Shown here: positions 1-11,100 of the stretch, piece after piece | How the letters are laid out: each line of letters begins with the position of its first letter | How positions within the stretch are numbered: the stretch's first letter is position 1 | NCBI GenBank assembly: GCA_907165275.2 | Contig: OU015655.1 | Location: 8,754,501-8,818,500, forward strand | Direction: 5' to 3' | Length of the DNA stretch: 64,000 bases | DNA from: Zygaena filipendulae | Taxonomy: Eukaryota > Arthropoda > Insecta > Lepidoptera > Zygaenidae | The notes under the pieces: model-generated | Databases searched by the model: none | Told to the model about the DNA's origin: nothing | Seen by the model: only the letters and a program-made list of their open reading frames with translations | Made by a program: the position numbers and the translations under genes

Positions 1-1207
1 CATGTACCTATTCATATCTCTGTCTTTCTTTCCCTTTTATCCCTTTTACTTTTTCTCTATCTCTCACTCTCGCACCGTCCTCACACTACTTTCCGTCGCC
101 ATAACGTCATCACAGCATATCACGGCGCTAAACGTTGCGCCAAGCCCGCTGGTGTCTGCCCATTTGGGTTGTTCTGCTCACGAAGAGCTGGTGGCGGGAG
201 TCGACTTAGCCCATCTACCCCCTCCATATTTGGCTTGTCACCGACTTCATACCGATCAGTGGAAGCACAAACCAATAATAATATTACGTGTGTTTTTGTC
301 TTTTGGATTAAAACGGTTTGTGTTATTTTTAGCTTTTTATTTTTGTTATTTTTATCTTTTTAGTTTTGTGTTTTTGGAAGTCGGTTTTAATTTTTTTGTT
401 AAAAATTTGTTTTAAGTGAGTCGGTTTGTATTTTATCTAAGTTACAATAGCCTAATGTCAACTGCTCTTAACCTTTTACAAAATATTGCTTTTCCCGATG
501 CAGGGACGTTAATTTTTGAGGAGTTCTCCTGGTACATCACCATCAGTTCCACTTCACCATATACATTGTGACGAACATAAATTGTTTAGAAACCACATTT
601 AAGTTAACGAATCGGAATCTGTGAAATACCTATTATTTAGTAGTTCCAATGCCCATCAGTTCCACTTCTTCAAATTTTACTTTTCGAAAGCAAATGAACG
701 ATTTACTATAAAAAATACCCAAATCGCCATAGGTGTGCCTATAAATTTTGAAGAGTTTCCTCGATTTCTTCAAGATCCCCCCATCAGATCCTGACTTGGT
801 GACAATGTGACCAATTCGGAAGAATCCCCTTACAAAAAAAAAAAAACAATTTTCCAAATCGCTCCAACTAGAACCCCTAGTTGGAGCGATTCGAGTTCCA
901 CTTCTTCAAATTTTACTTTTCGAAAGCAAATGAACGATTTACTATAAAAAATACCCAAATCGCCATAGGTGTGCCTATAATTTTTGAAGAGTTCCCTCGT
1001 TTTCTCTCGATCCCATCACCAGATCCCGACTTGGTGGCAATGGGACTTAATTGGGAGTATACCCTATCAAACAAAAAAAGAATTTTTGAAATCGATCCAA
1101 CCGTCTTCGAATAATCGGTGAACATACATAAAAACAATTAATAATAATAAAAAAAATACATACAATCGAACATAGAACCTCCTCCTTTTTGGAAGTCGGT
1201 TAAAAAG
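1..1207 (+). repeat. Copy 1 of a dispersed repeat ending TTTTTGGAAGTCGGTTAAAA
   Basis: It matches 44722-45968 over most of its length with the same orientation and order, including the block around 490-590 that recurs at about 45135-45240. It contains an internal tandem repeat of about 238 bp (655-780 again at 893-1010). The left arm is cut or replaced at the window edge. The ORFs inside show no known domain. Confidence 0.75.
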
Positions 1208-1671
1208 AAAAACCATAAATATAAATGAAAGAAGTTTTATTTTTACATAATATCTTGAAATAAACAAAAAATTGGACAAAACTTTAAATTACTTATCAAA
1301 CTAAAGCTGACTTTATTCTTCAATATAAATATTAACACGGGTCTTATATGACAGTTTTTATTAATAATTTCATAACAAGTAAGAGAGAATTGGTAAGAAG
1401 AAGTTAAGAATTGGTAGCTACAAACATTGTATTTGTTTTGAATAGAGTTCGATCCTCTATAAGAATAAAATTCCATAAAGTATTCAGTTCAGAGTTCAGT
1501 ATATTTTGTGACGTTTATGTGATAATGGTAAAAGAGAAACAGATTTCTCTTGAAGAGGGAAGTGCTATTTTAATTTGAGCAAAGATTCTATACGCCAAAT
1601 CTTTTTTTACTGTCTGCTGATCTGAGGGGATGCATTACAGCCAAAAAAACCAAGACTAAGTTTATTACTTA

Positions 1672-1945
1672 CTAGCTGTGCCCCGCGGTTTCACCCGCGG
1701 TAATTTCGGAATTCTGGGATAAAACGTACACTATGTCCTTCTCTGTACCCCTGACAACGTGCATGCCAAATTTCATCCAAATCCGTTCAGCCGTTTTTGC
1801 GTGATTGTGTAAACGTATACGAGGATAAGAGCTTGAAAGCGCATTTTCATCTGACTTGCTTCAAATTTATCGTCACTGCTCAGCTCCAGTAGTTTTTGAC
1901 TCATGCGTAAACATACAGACAGACAGACAGACAGACAAAAAATGC
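1672..1945 (-). mobile_element. CTAGT-ending GC-palindrome repeat (Helitron-like?), copy 1
   Basis: First copy of the commonest family in the window. In its own orientation a full unit runs: TAATATTATAAATGCGAAAG, TTACGCTTTCACG, GGATTTTCATGAAATTTTGC, TTGTCAGGGGTACAGAGAAG, ACTTTTTATCCCGGAATTCC, CGCGGGAACTCCGAAATTA, ACGCGGGTGAAACCGCGGGG, CACAGCTAGT. The CTAG end preceded by a GC hairpin fits a Helitron 3' terminus, but no Rep/helicase ORF is present, so a SINE-like or other origin is possible. This copy ends in a (CAGA)n tract. Confidence 0.65.
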
Positions 1946-1999
1946 AATTTCATCCTACAATATTAATTTTGAATATATATTCAATGAACAGAATTGACT

Positions 2000-2365
2000 T
2001 CTAGTTTTATTATAAGTATAGCTAAGAAAAATAGACTGGTGTGGGCTATAAATCACATAAAAAGTGGACGGAAGAATACAGGGAAAAAGTCCTTTGGACG
2101 GATGAGTCTGTTTCAGATTTTTGGATTTAATGGACGTGTTTTTGTGTGCCGATCAAAAGACGAGCGGGCTTCAAAAGCGTGTACTGAGCAGACAGTTAAG
2201 CATTGGTGGTAGTGTAATGTTTTGGTAACAATAAGTCCGGCCATTTGATTAAATTGAAGGAAAACTGAATAAAGAAGGAATGCAATTCCTTCTGGGATAA
2301 ATCGAATTGGGTGTAATTTTATTTTCCAGCAAGACGACCCAAAACATTCATAAAAATTATTTCAG
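2000..2365 (+). pseudogene. Broken Tc1/mariner transposase fragment
   Basis: Residues RLVWAINHIKSGRKNTGKKS, then FGFNGRVFVCRSKDERASK and TVKHWW match the central catalytic region of Tc1-type transposases (RLxWAxxH, the FSDES region, GxxxVWR, TVKHGGGSVMVWG). The DES acid is altered (GRMSLF), frames shift near 2215, and a remnant of FQQDxxPKH is readable near 2330 in another frame. Ends of the element are not seen. Confidence 0.65.
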
Positions 2366-2439
2366 GGGTTCAGTGTCAATTCATGACTTATATTGTGTTT
2401 GTTGGAAACATTATGGTAGCATAGTGTTTTAAAACTTTT

Positions 2440-2765
2440 GAACGGTAGTATTATGATTACGCTTTCACGGCTCAGCGGCTCAACGGATCATCATGAAATT
2501 TTGCATACGTTGTCAGGGATACACAGAAGGACATAGGGTACTTTTATCCCGTAACTCCCGCGGGAACTCCGAAATCACCGAGGGTGAAAAACGCGAGGAT
2601 CAGATTATAAGTCCGAAAGTGATTTTGTTTGTTTGTTACGCTTTCACGCCTTTAGGGCTCAACCCTCGTGGTCGTCATGAAATTTTGCATACATGTTGTG
2701 AGGGGTACAGAGTAGGAAATACGGTACTTTTTATTTTGGAATTTCTGCGGGAACTCTGATACTCT
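2440..2765 (+). mobile_element. CTAGT-family, two truncated copies in tandem
   Basis: Two units in series, each with the TTACGCTTTCACG box and the GAAATTTTGCATAC box. Both lack the CTAGT end. Confidence 0.6.
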
Positions 2766-3587
2766 GATACTCTGAACGCGGTGATATTGGCGGTTGATTG
2801 CAAAAATTAGGGTGTAAAGAGATTGACAACATCAAGGCTGTTGGACTTTTATATGCTGACGGACTACTGCAAGATGATAATTTTTTTTTTCATTTGTTTC
2901 ATTCTGTTTAAAATTTCAAAACATAAAAACGCGGAAGACGCAGCTTTATTTTGATCGAGTAAATAAAACCGTGGAAAATATTTTCAAGTGATCAATTTTA
3001 TTTTATTTTTGTTTTATACTTATTTGAGTTATTTGGATCCCTCTCGTCTAAATCTAGGATAAAAACTGTTTTTTATTACTTTTAACAAATATAAACCGTT
3101 GAAGAAAAAGAAACTATAAAAAGCTCTGACCTGTGTTATTAATTGAAAACTTATCTACTACTAGCTGACCCGACCAACGTTGTTCTGCCATATAAATATT
3201 ATTGAAGAAAATGAGCGTAAGTATAAATTGAAATAAAAAGAATGAAATTTCAAAGTGACGCGACCCTACAGGTTTAGATTTCGTGTCAAGGTGTTTGTGG
3301 TCGCATTCCTCCGAAACGGCTCCACAGATTTTAATGTTTTTTTTTTTTTTGTATATTCGGTAGGTATATGAGAATAGGTCGTAAAGTATTTTTCATCCTC
3401 CTGCCGTCACCACCCATTTTTACACAATTTTAGTATTTTTGTATGAACATATTTTTGTATGAAGAAATATCCAAATAACTTAACCGCCATTAATTGACGC
3501 GAAGTCTTTGATAATAAATAAAATACATATATGACAAAACAACGTTTGCCGGGTGAGCTAGAAGTAGGTAAACAATAAACTCAAAAC

Positions 3588-4110
3588 TATTACAAAAAGT
3601 CATATACATCTAATCAAAAAGTCATAACTATCTAATTTAATACATTTCAACATCAGTTAACCTCGATAAATTAATTAAATATAACTAAAATTGGACAAAA
3701 CGATACAATTGTTTTATTAATTACAACATTTAATTCTCGTGACTTCATTCTTCAATCGAAATAATTATTAATTGAAAAATAAATCATAAATTAGTCTACT
3801 ATTACAAAAAGCCATATCCAAAAATATCTAATTTACATAATACATTTCAACATCATTTAACCTTGATAAATTATTTTAATATACGTAAATTGGTTTTGTT
3901 CACAGTTTTTTTTTATTAATTAGTTACATGATTTAATTCATCTGACTTTATTCTTCAATTAAAATAATTATTAATCGAAATAATTATTAACTGAAAATAA
4001 CATACTTAACTTATAGTCTACCATTACAAAATTCATATACAAAATTACCTAATTTAATACATTTCAACATCATTTAACCTCGATAAATTAATTTATATAT
4101 ACCTAACTAT
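3588..4110. repeat. About 217-bp tandem repeat, 2.4 copies
   Basis: The block TACATTTCAACATCATTTAA with CTCGATAAATTAATT recurs near 3643, 3840 and 4058, together with ATTACAAAA starts near 3588, 3804 and 4022. The repeat is AT-rich and lies just past the predicted MYPT 3' end. Confidence 0.7.
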
Positions 4111-4288
4111 ACGAGCGTTGTAAAGAGAACGGAACTTACGTCACAGATATCACAATTTCCAATCCACAAATTTCAGTTTCTGAACGTTATAAATCAAATC
4201 GTCAGCATACGACCGCGCCACTTATTGCCATTTGCAACGGACATATCTATTGTCGTCTGTTGCCATATTGAAAAAAAGGAGAAAAAGA

Positions 4289-4294
4289 TTTATT
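4289..4294 (-). terminator. Possible poly(A) signal of the MYPT gene
   Basis: AATAAA on the minus strand, about 800 nt past the exon 17b stop. I saw no closer canonical hexamer in the predicted 3'UTR (4295-5098), which is otherwise featureless. Tentative. Confidence 0.35.
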
Positions 4295-5098
4295 GTCATG
4301 TCACACACTCTATCTACATGTATGTCTGAAATACAGTAAACGTTTTTTCATGCTCATTTTTTTATGATATTAGCGTAAATTTCGAAATATTACAATGGCA
4401 TATTTTCGGAAAAAACTTTCTTATTAAATTTTAATTTTAAAGGCTTTTCATGGGAGTCAATTAGAAAATATCAGAAACGAGTAAGTACATAAAAGAAAGT
4501 TTTAAAGTTTCCATCGAAAGTCAAAGAGAGGAGATGAGTGTGGTAGGGACAAATACGCTCAGATAACCATAATATGGTAAACCCTCGACGAAGAACCACC
4601 CGAAGGCCGATAAATATGGAGTCAATTCAAGAGAAAAAAGAAGTTCTTTGTCAGTACGAAATCCTTCACCGTGCGTGATTCGAGACGCACTTGGCCGGTT
4701 TTGTATATAATGTATTGTTCAACGATGGTGTCCTTTTAGTTCGGCATCGAGCCAATTAGGCTGTAAATCCAGAATTATGCAACTTATAAAGTGCACTTGT
4801 GTGATTAAATCCATAACAATAGACGCCGTTTTTGCTAGTTGTACAAGTTGTTGAAAAAATACTGTACCTAATCAATATGCATAACGTAGTCGATAATAAA
4901 ATGTGAAATATTACATAAACAACAAGAAACAAAATCTCTCCCAGGTGACTGAACCAACCAAAAAGGGCTGTCGCTTGAGAGGATATTACTTAAATACATA
5001 ATATAATTAATCCTAGTCAATAATAGCTTTATGAATTGGAATTAGTGATGTATTAGGTAGGAAAATGCATACTCCTAAGGATCGAGTGTCCCCAGCTT

Positions 5099-5185
5099 TC
5101 ATTTGGACAATTTGCTGATCACTCTTATTAACGCACCATTTTCATCTTTCAGCCGTTGATTCTCGACTTGCAGGGCTTGCTGGAA
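5099..5185 (-). CDS. Mbs: MYPT exon 17b: alternative leucine-zipper tail B
   Basis: This exon has 29 codons including TGA. Tandem acceptors (AG ending at 5186 and at 5180) differ by two codons (FQ) and both keep phase 0. It encodes [20 protein letters not shown] then SK and a stop, nearly identical to the C-terminus of vertebrate MYPT1. It lies 3.8 kb beyond exon 17a, so the gene has two homologous C-terminal exons that are probably used alternatively. Confidence 0.93.
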   Translation of the reverse strand, partial: FQQALQVENQRLKDENGALIRVISKLSK

Positions 5186-8100
5186 CTGGAAATTTATAAA
5201 ATCAACATAGGTTCAATTATGTTAACACACCATTAAATACTAATGATTGTGATCTTTACAATAAAGGATATTCAAATAATAATCTTATTACATTTTGAAG
5301 AAAATTTTATGCTAAAAGATGAATTCTATAGTCTGTTCAAATCTGACTCCTTTTTCATAATATATTTAGTTCCCGCTTGATTCTTTCAACAATAAATTAA
5401 CTAAGATGGTTTTGCACAAAATAGTAGAATTGATCAGAGATTACCATCGAGCCTAGTAATAATTATTTTTAAAGTTCGAACATTTACAAAAAACACTGTG
5501 TTGTTTATAATGTATCATGGGTACTAAAGTGCATTGAACTATAGGTGTTTTTACCAACCCTTTCTCCATGCGGGGATGTTGAGCTACATATAAAAAATTT
5601 ATTGTATGAAATATGTAATTCTTATAATTTTGTTTAATATTTCCGCGACTGGATTAAAAACAGTCCAAAATAAAATATGTGATGCTGTCTTTCCGACTGC
5701 TGACCCTCGCCTTGTCGGAACTCGTCGTAATAATAGATTGCCCACACTTACAATGAAATGAACTATTTTCATTTTCAACTAAAAATAGGAAAAGGAAATC
5801 ATTGTGTGGCGTCATTTCACTATTTCAATATTTATCTTGGTCACTGATGATTATTATTATATATTTACATGTTTTAAATAGTGTTTTCTAAATAAATACA
5901 TGGTTTATGTTTGTTTGTTCGACTGTCACGGACAATAAATACACGACATGCAACACACACTATCGAACACTTTGCCACACTTTCATAAAAATTACGCGTA
6001 TGTACAAGTACATATAAGACACCTACTATAATAATGTAACATAAAAAAATATTTTAGTTAGTAGTCAAATAATTTAACTACTCTTATTTTTTATATCTGG
6101 GGGCACGGCAGTGCCCCCGCCAACACGAGCCAGCGAAGCGCAAGGGCACTACTTATCTTTTCTCGAAGCGCTTCGTCGTTTTTTGAACCCTTGTAACTTG
6201 GGTCTGGATCAGATAAACAAAATTTTCGGGATATATTGTCAATATAGCAGATTTATTAAATTTATAAAGTTTTAATTGCATAGCTCTCATACTTTAGATT
6301 TTATTGATATCTAAAAAACCCCGATTTGATGATCATCAAAATTCTTAGGGTACTTCCTAATGTCCTAGAAAGCTGAAATTTGGTATGTAAGCTAGTATTA
6401 GTACACAATCAACAAAAAAATTATAAAACTAAAAAACTTTAATCCCCCAACCCTTTAAATTAGGGGATGGAATTTTGTATGAGACTTCCGATTTTGACTT
6501 ACAAAAAGAAATGAAATCCCAACAAAAACATTTTCATGTAAAATGTTGCCAAGATGAGACCATATACCAGCACCTTCAAAAAGTTATCAAATCTCATGTA
6601 GAGACATGCTTTTAACTCTACACGCCCTACATCTACAAGGTCTAACTTCACAAACTCTACACCTTAGCCAAAATATGTGGCTTGGCTGTTTTGTTACTAC
6701 TAAGAACTATTATATATAACAGAAAAGTAATGAACAATAGATAAATTTTTCACCTTAGGGCCATGTGAATGTAGCGAAATGGCCAAGCCAGATATTTTGA
6801 CAAAGGTGGAGAGTTCGTGAAGTTAGGCCTTGTAGAGTTAGGGCGTGTAGAGTTAGAAGCTTGGCTCTACATGAGATCTGATAACTTTATGATAGTGCTG
6901 GTATATGGTCTCGTCTTGGCAACATTTTACATGAAAATGTTTTTGTTGGGATATAATTTACACACGCCCAGCTAAGTTGAAAGAAAATTAAACTGCCCAC
7001 ACCAGCAGCTGTGTGTAATATTACACGGAGCATTTCCAGTATGAAAGCAGGATGTGTAATTTTATATGCAAAAAGTAATGATATTCCATCAAAAACACAA
7101 ATGTAAAATGAGAGCTAAGTTCAATGTTACGAATATATGCGACGTTGTCGCAAACCCAAGTTTTGAAAAGTAACATAGGTATTAGGTATACCAACCTAAC
7201 AGTATAAGAACAGTACAAACAGGACGTACACTAACTTGCGACTGACTTAACGACAATAAGTTGATTAGACAAATATAAATAAGCCTGTACGTAAAAACTA
7301 CCCGAGTCAAAATTTTAGCTTGAATTACATCTCAAGTGAAATAAATGCATTGCGTAAATAATATTGCCTGTTAAAATTTAAGAATTCATATTACCATTTA
7401 CCTATAGCAAACATTGTAGTAGTACCAAGAAACAAGAAATTGTTATATAAATTGATTTTAAAAAGTTCCATGTTTTGGTAACTAAAATTTTTGGATTTTT
7501 TACACAGAACTTGGCATTAATTCTTTTCGTCGGCGAAGTCAACAATGTCGCATATTCGTAACATTCAACTTGGCTCTCATTTTACATTAATGTTTTTGAT
7601 GGGATCACTTTTACTATTTATACATGTAAAAACACTTTAAATAAAATATATAAAATAATTATCATATTGGTTCACAACTGATGGAGTAGCGTACCTAACA
7701 TAATATCATAATTATTGATACATAAAAAACAGATTAATAGACAATCCTTCTTTTCTAAATCTGAAGGCGGGTCATGTACATTGTTCTTTTTTATCCTTAA
7801 TAAATAGAAAAGTCTCTTGTTATTTAAAACAATTAACAAAATATAGGAACACTTTTATAACTTCACAACCACACAGATCCAAACTGAAACTGATTCACGA
7901 ATCTTTTTCTCTATTTACATAGTATAAAACACAGTATATATCGGTTGCAATATGCACCTCGTGTGTATTCGAATGGCATATTAAACCGTGGCAAGTTAGT
8001 GTATAAAAAAGCATGCTCGCCTTAGCACACGGTTAATATTTAACACTGATTGGGCCTGTGATTCGAGACACATAAATAACGGAGATGGCTGCATCCTCAA

Positions 8101-11100
8101 CTACAACACAGCTTATACTGTTTCCTACCGCTCTCGCTCCTGCACCATAGCAGCACGTTTGCACAATATACATAGCACAAGCAAAGAAGTTCTAACTCAA
8201 AAAATATACTAAAATAATATATTATTATGTATTTGAAAGAGCACAAAAAACGATTACAATCAATATGTAGAACTTCTACATATTGATTGTAAATAGGTAC
8301 CAATTTTTCAATCGTCAGAAAGGCCTAACTTGAGATTAAGTTTGAAAATGGAACAAGTATAGTATGGACAGTCAGAAAACACATGACTGTTTAGGTTACT
8401 GTATATTGAAATCTGGCATTACTTCACTACAACATAATATTACATAATTATTATAAAACAAGTCTTCCGCCGCGTCTGTCTGCCTATTCGTGATAAACTC
8501 AAAAACTACTGAACGGATTTTCATGAGATTTTCAATTATAGGTAGATAAAGTGATTCATGACGAGGGTTTAGGTAGTTAGATAATTTGTCAAGATTTTGT
8601 ATAAAATGGTTTAATAATAACGATAATTTTATTGTTGGAAGTTTCGGAAAAAGTGCATGAAATTTTGCATACCTACTTACTACACTTTGTAAAACGTCTG
8701 TACCCCTACAGAGGGCCTAGGGTACTTTTGCCCCGGAATCCCCACGGGAACTCCGAAATCACAGCTACTTTTGTTCTAAATAACACATCAACATAATTTG
8801 AAATAGACCCCGATATGCTCAGTACATTTTCGCGTGTCGTTTCCTTTGCAACTTGAATGGTGCGGGCGTTTCGAGAGCGAAGGGTAAGAATCAGCAAAAA
8901 TACATGTTATATTAGTAGAGTCTGCAGTCGGGTGCCGTCGATGTGACAATGTACACAGTTACCTATTTAGCGGCAGAGTTGGTCAGTTTGCTCACGACCC
9001 GCGTTAGCGCACGGTTCTCGGCCCTCAGCCTTTCGTTTTCGGCTTTTAGCTTTTGCAATTGCTACAAAACGAACATCAACATTACTAGTCGTCGTCGGGT
9101 AACGGCAGCGCTGAGGCTATCTTGAAGTCTGCCGTATTGTACGAACACTAGCAAAGCTTTCATACATCACTCTTTAATATTTTATTATGTTCATAGAATA
9201 CAAATAATAATACATGTGCAGTGTCGTGTCGTGTTTCGTAATAATACATAAATAATGGAATATTATTTTGATAGATAACTTTTTATTTCACAGATAAAAT
9301 ATACTGTAAAATATACTGTACAAACGCACCCTTACCTTGAGTTCCTCCTCCATTTCCGATAGTTTCCTCTCTATGGCACGTTTCTCTCGATTACTTAGTT
9401 CAGATGTAGAGTTTTGACTCTGTAAAATAAAAAAATAATGAATAGTATTACGCATTGTAAATCATCGCATACTTTTAATAAATAAATAGAAAATGCGCCG
9501 GTCATCCTAAAGATTTTCGTTCATATTTGCGCGGACAAAGAGAGGTAAAAACATTCGCCAGAGCCTAAATATAATCTGGAGAAGGCCGCTGTTTACGCTA
9601 ATCTCTTTACCTGGCAAGCGCTTGCACATAATTAATAAAACCAATTTATGGTCATTTATTATAAATAAACGATGTGTTGCGCATAACTACTGAAAAGCGT
9701 AGCTTTAACTTTATTAATAAAACAAACGTTATAAATATATTCGCAAAGCAATTAAAATCTGTACTGCATTGATTTACTATGCTGTAATAAATATATTCGC
9801 AAAGCAATTAAAATCTGTACTGCATTGATTTACTATGCTGTACTGACTAGCGAAGCAAGGTGTCACAAAAAACAGAAAACGATAAGGAAATGTGACAAGT
9901 AAGTACGAATGACCGTATAAACGTCATCGTGCTTTAATCTCAGGGCGTTAACCAAGCTACGCTAAAATTTGGCATACAAGCAATCTTTAAAAACGTTATA
10001 ATGCTACTGTTATTATAAATGCGAAAGTAAATTTGTTACTTTATTTGTTACGCTTTCACGCCCTTAACGACTCGACGGATCATATTTGCATTTTGAAAAT
10101 ATTCATAAAATCACCTGTAAGATGTCATGCAATTCGTTTGCAGAAACTACATTCGCAATGCATCAGTACGTCATAATGTAGTATAAAACTAAGTCGCTTC
10201 CCGCTGTCTGTCTGTCCCTATGTATGCTTAGATCTTTAAAGCACGCAACGGATTTTCATGCCGTTTTCACCAATAGATAGTGATTCATGAGGAAGGTGTA
10301 TATCTATATTTTATCCTGTAATTCCCGCGGGAACTCCGAAATTAACGCGGGTGTAACTGCGGGGGACAGCTAGTTTGATACAAAACCAAATTAGTATCGT
10401 TCAAAGTAATATAGTAGTTTTACGTCATGAAATTTAGCAAAAATAATTATTGAAAATGTCTTAACTTTTCTAGTTTTTCTAACTGACGGACTAATTAGAA
10501 TTTTGATTTTCAATAGTAGTCAACATCCCTATTAGATCGTCGCGTCGGAGAGAAAAAAAAATTGTTTTAAATTATGACGACACATCTGTGGAAGAAAAAA
10601 AAAACTGTTTTTGTGGTCGTACCATTTGCGTGAGCGTGGTGATGGCTGTTCTCGCGTCGCTCAGTTGCATCTCGGAGTTTGCAAGCAGCGCCCTCAAGCG
10701 GCGCACTTCGCGCTCGGACGCCTCGTACAGCGCCTTGTAGTCGCGCTCCTCAACTTCGCTGGTGCGCTCGCTGCCAGACTGAAAGGGTGATAAAATAACC
10801 TTGCCGTATAGCGATACTAGCGATATCTTTAAACGAAATATTTGAGTAAGGTCCTCATAACTAATAATTATAACACCTCACAACACACAGATCTATTTGA
10901 TCTCACACTAAGCTTAAGCTTGTGTCGTGGAAACCAAGCAAACATGGTATTTACTTTATATTATTAAGTACACCTATATTAAGTATAATAAAGATATATA
11001 AACACGCCCAGAATAGAAAGTGGGACTATGTGTTCATCACACAAAGTCCACCCCCACTGGGAACCTCTTGATTAGCGGGTAGGTATGATGATCTACTGCG

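Noticed and set aside
2..415. 137-codon plus-strand ORF with Leu/Phe-rich sequence
   Set aside because: It lies in the dispersed repeat whose second copy at 44.9 kb does not keep the frame; the hydrophobic look comes from T-rich DNA.
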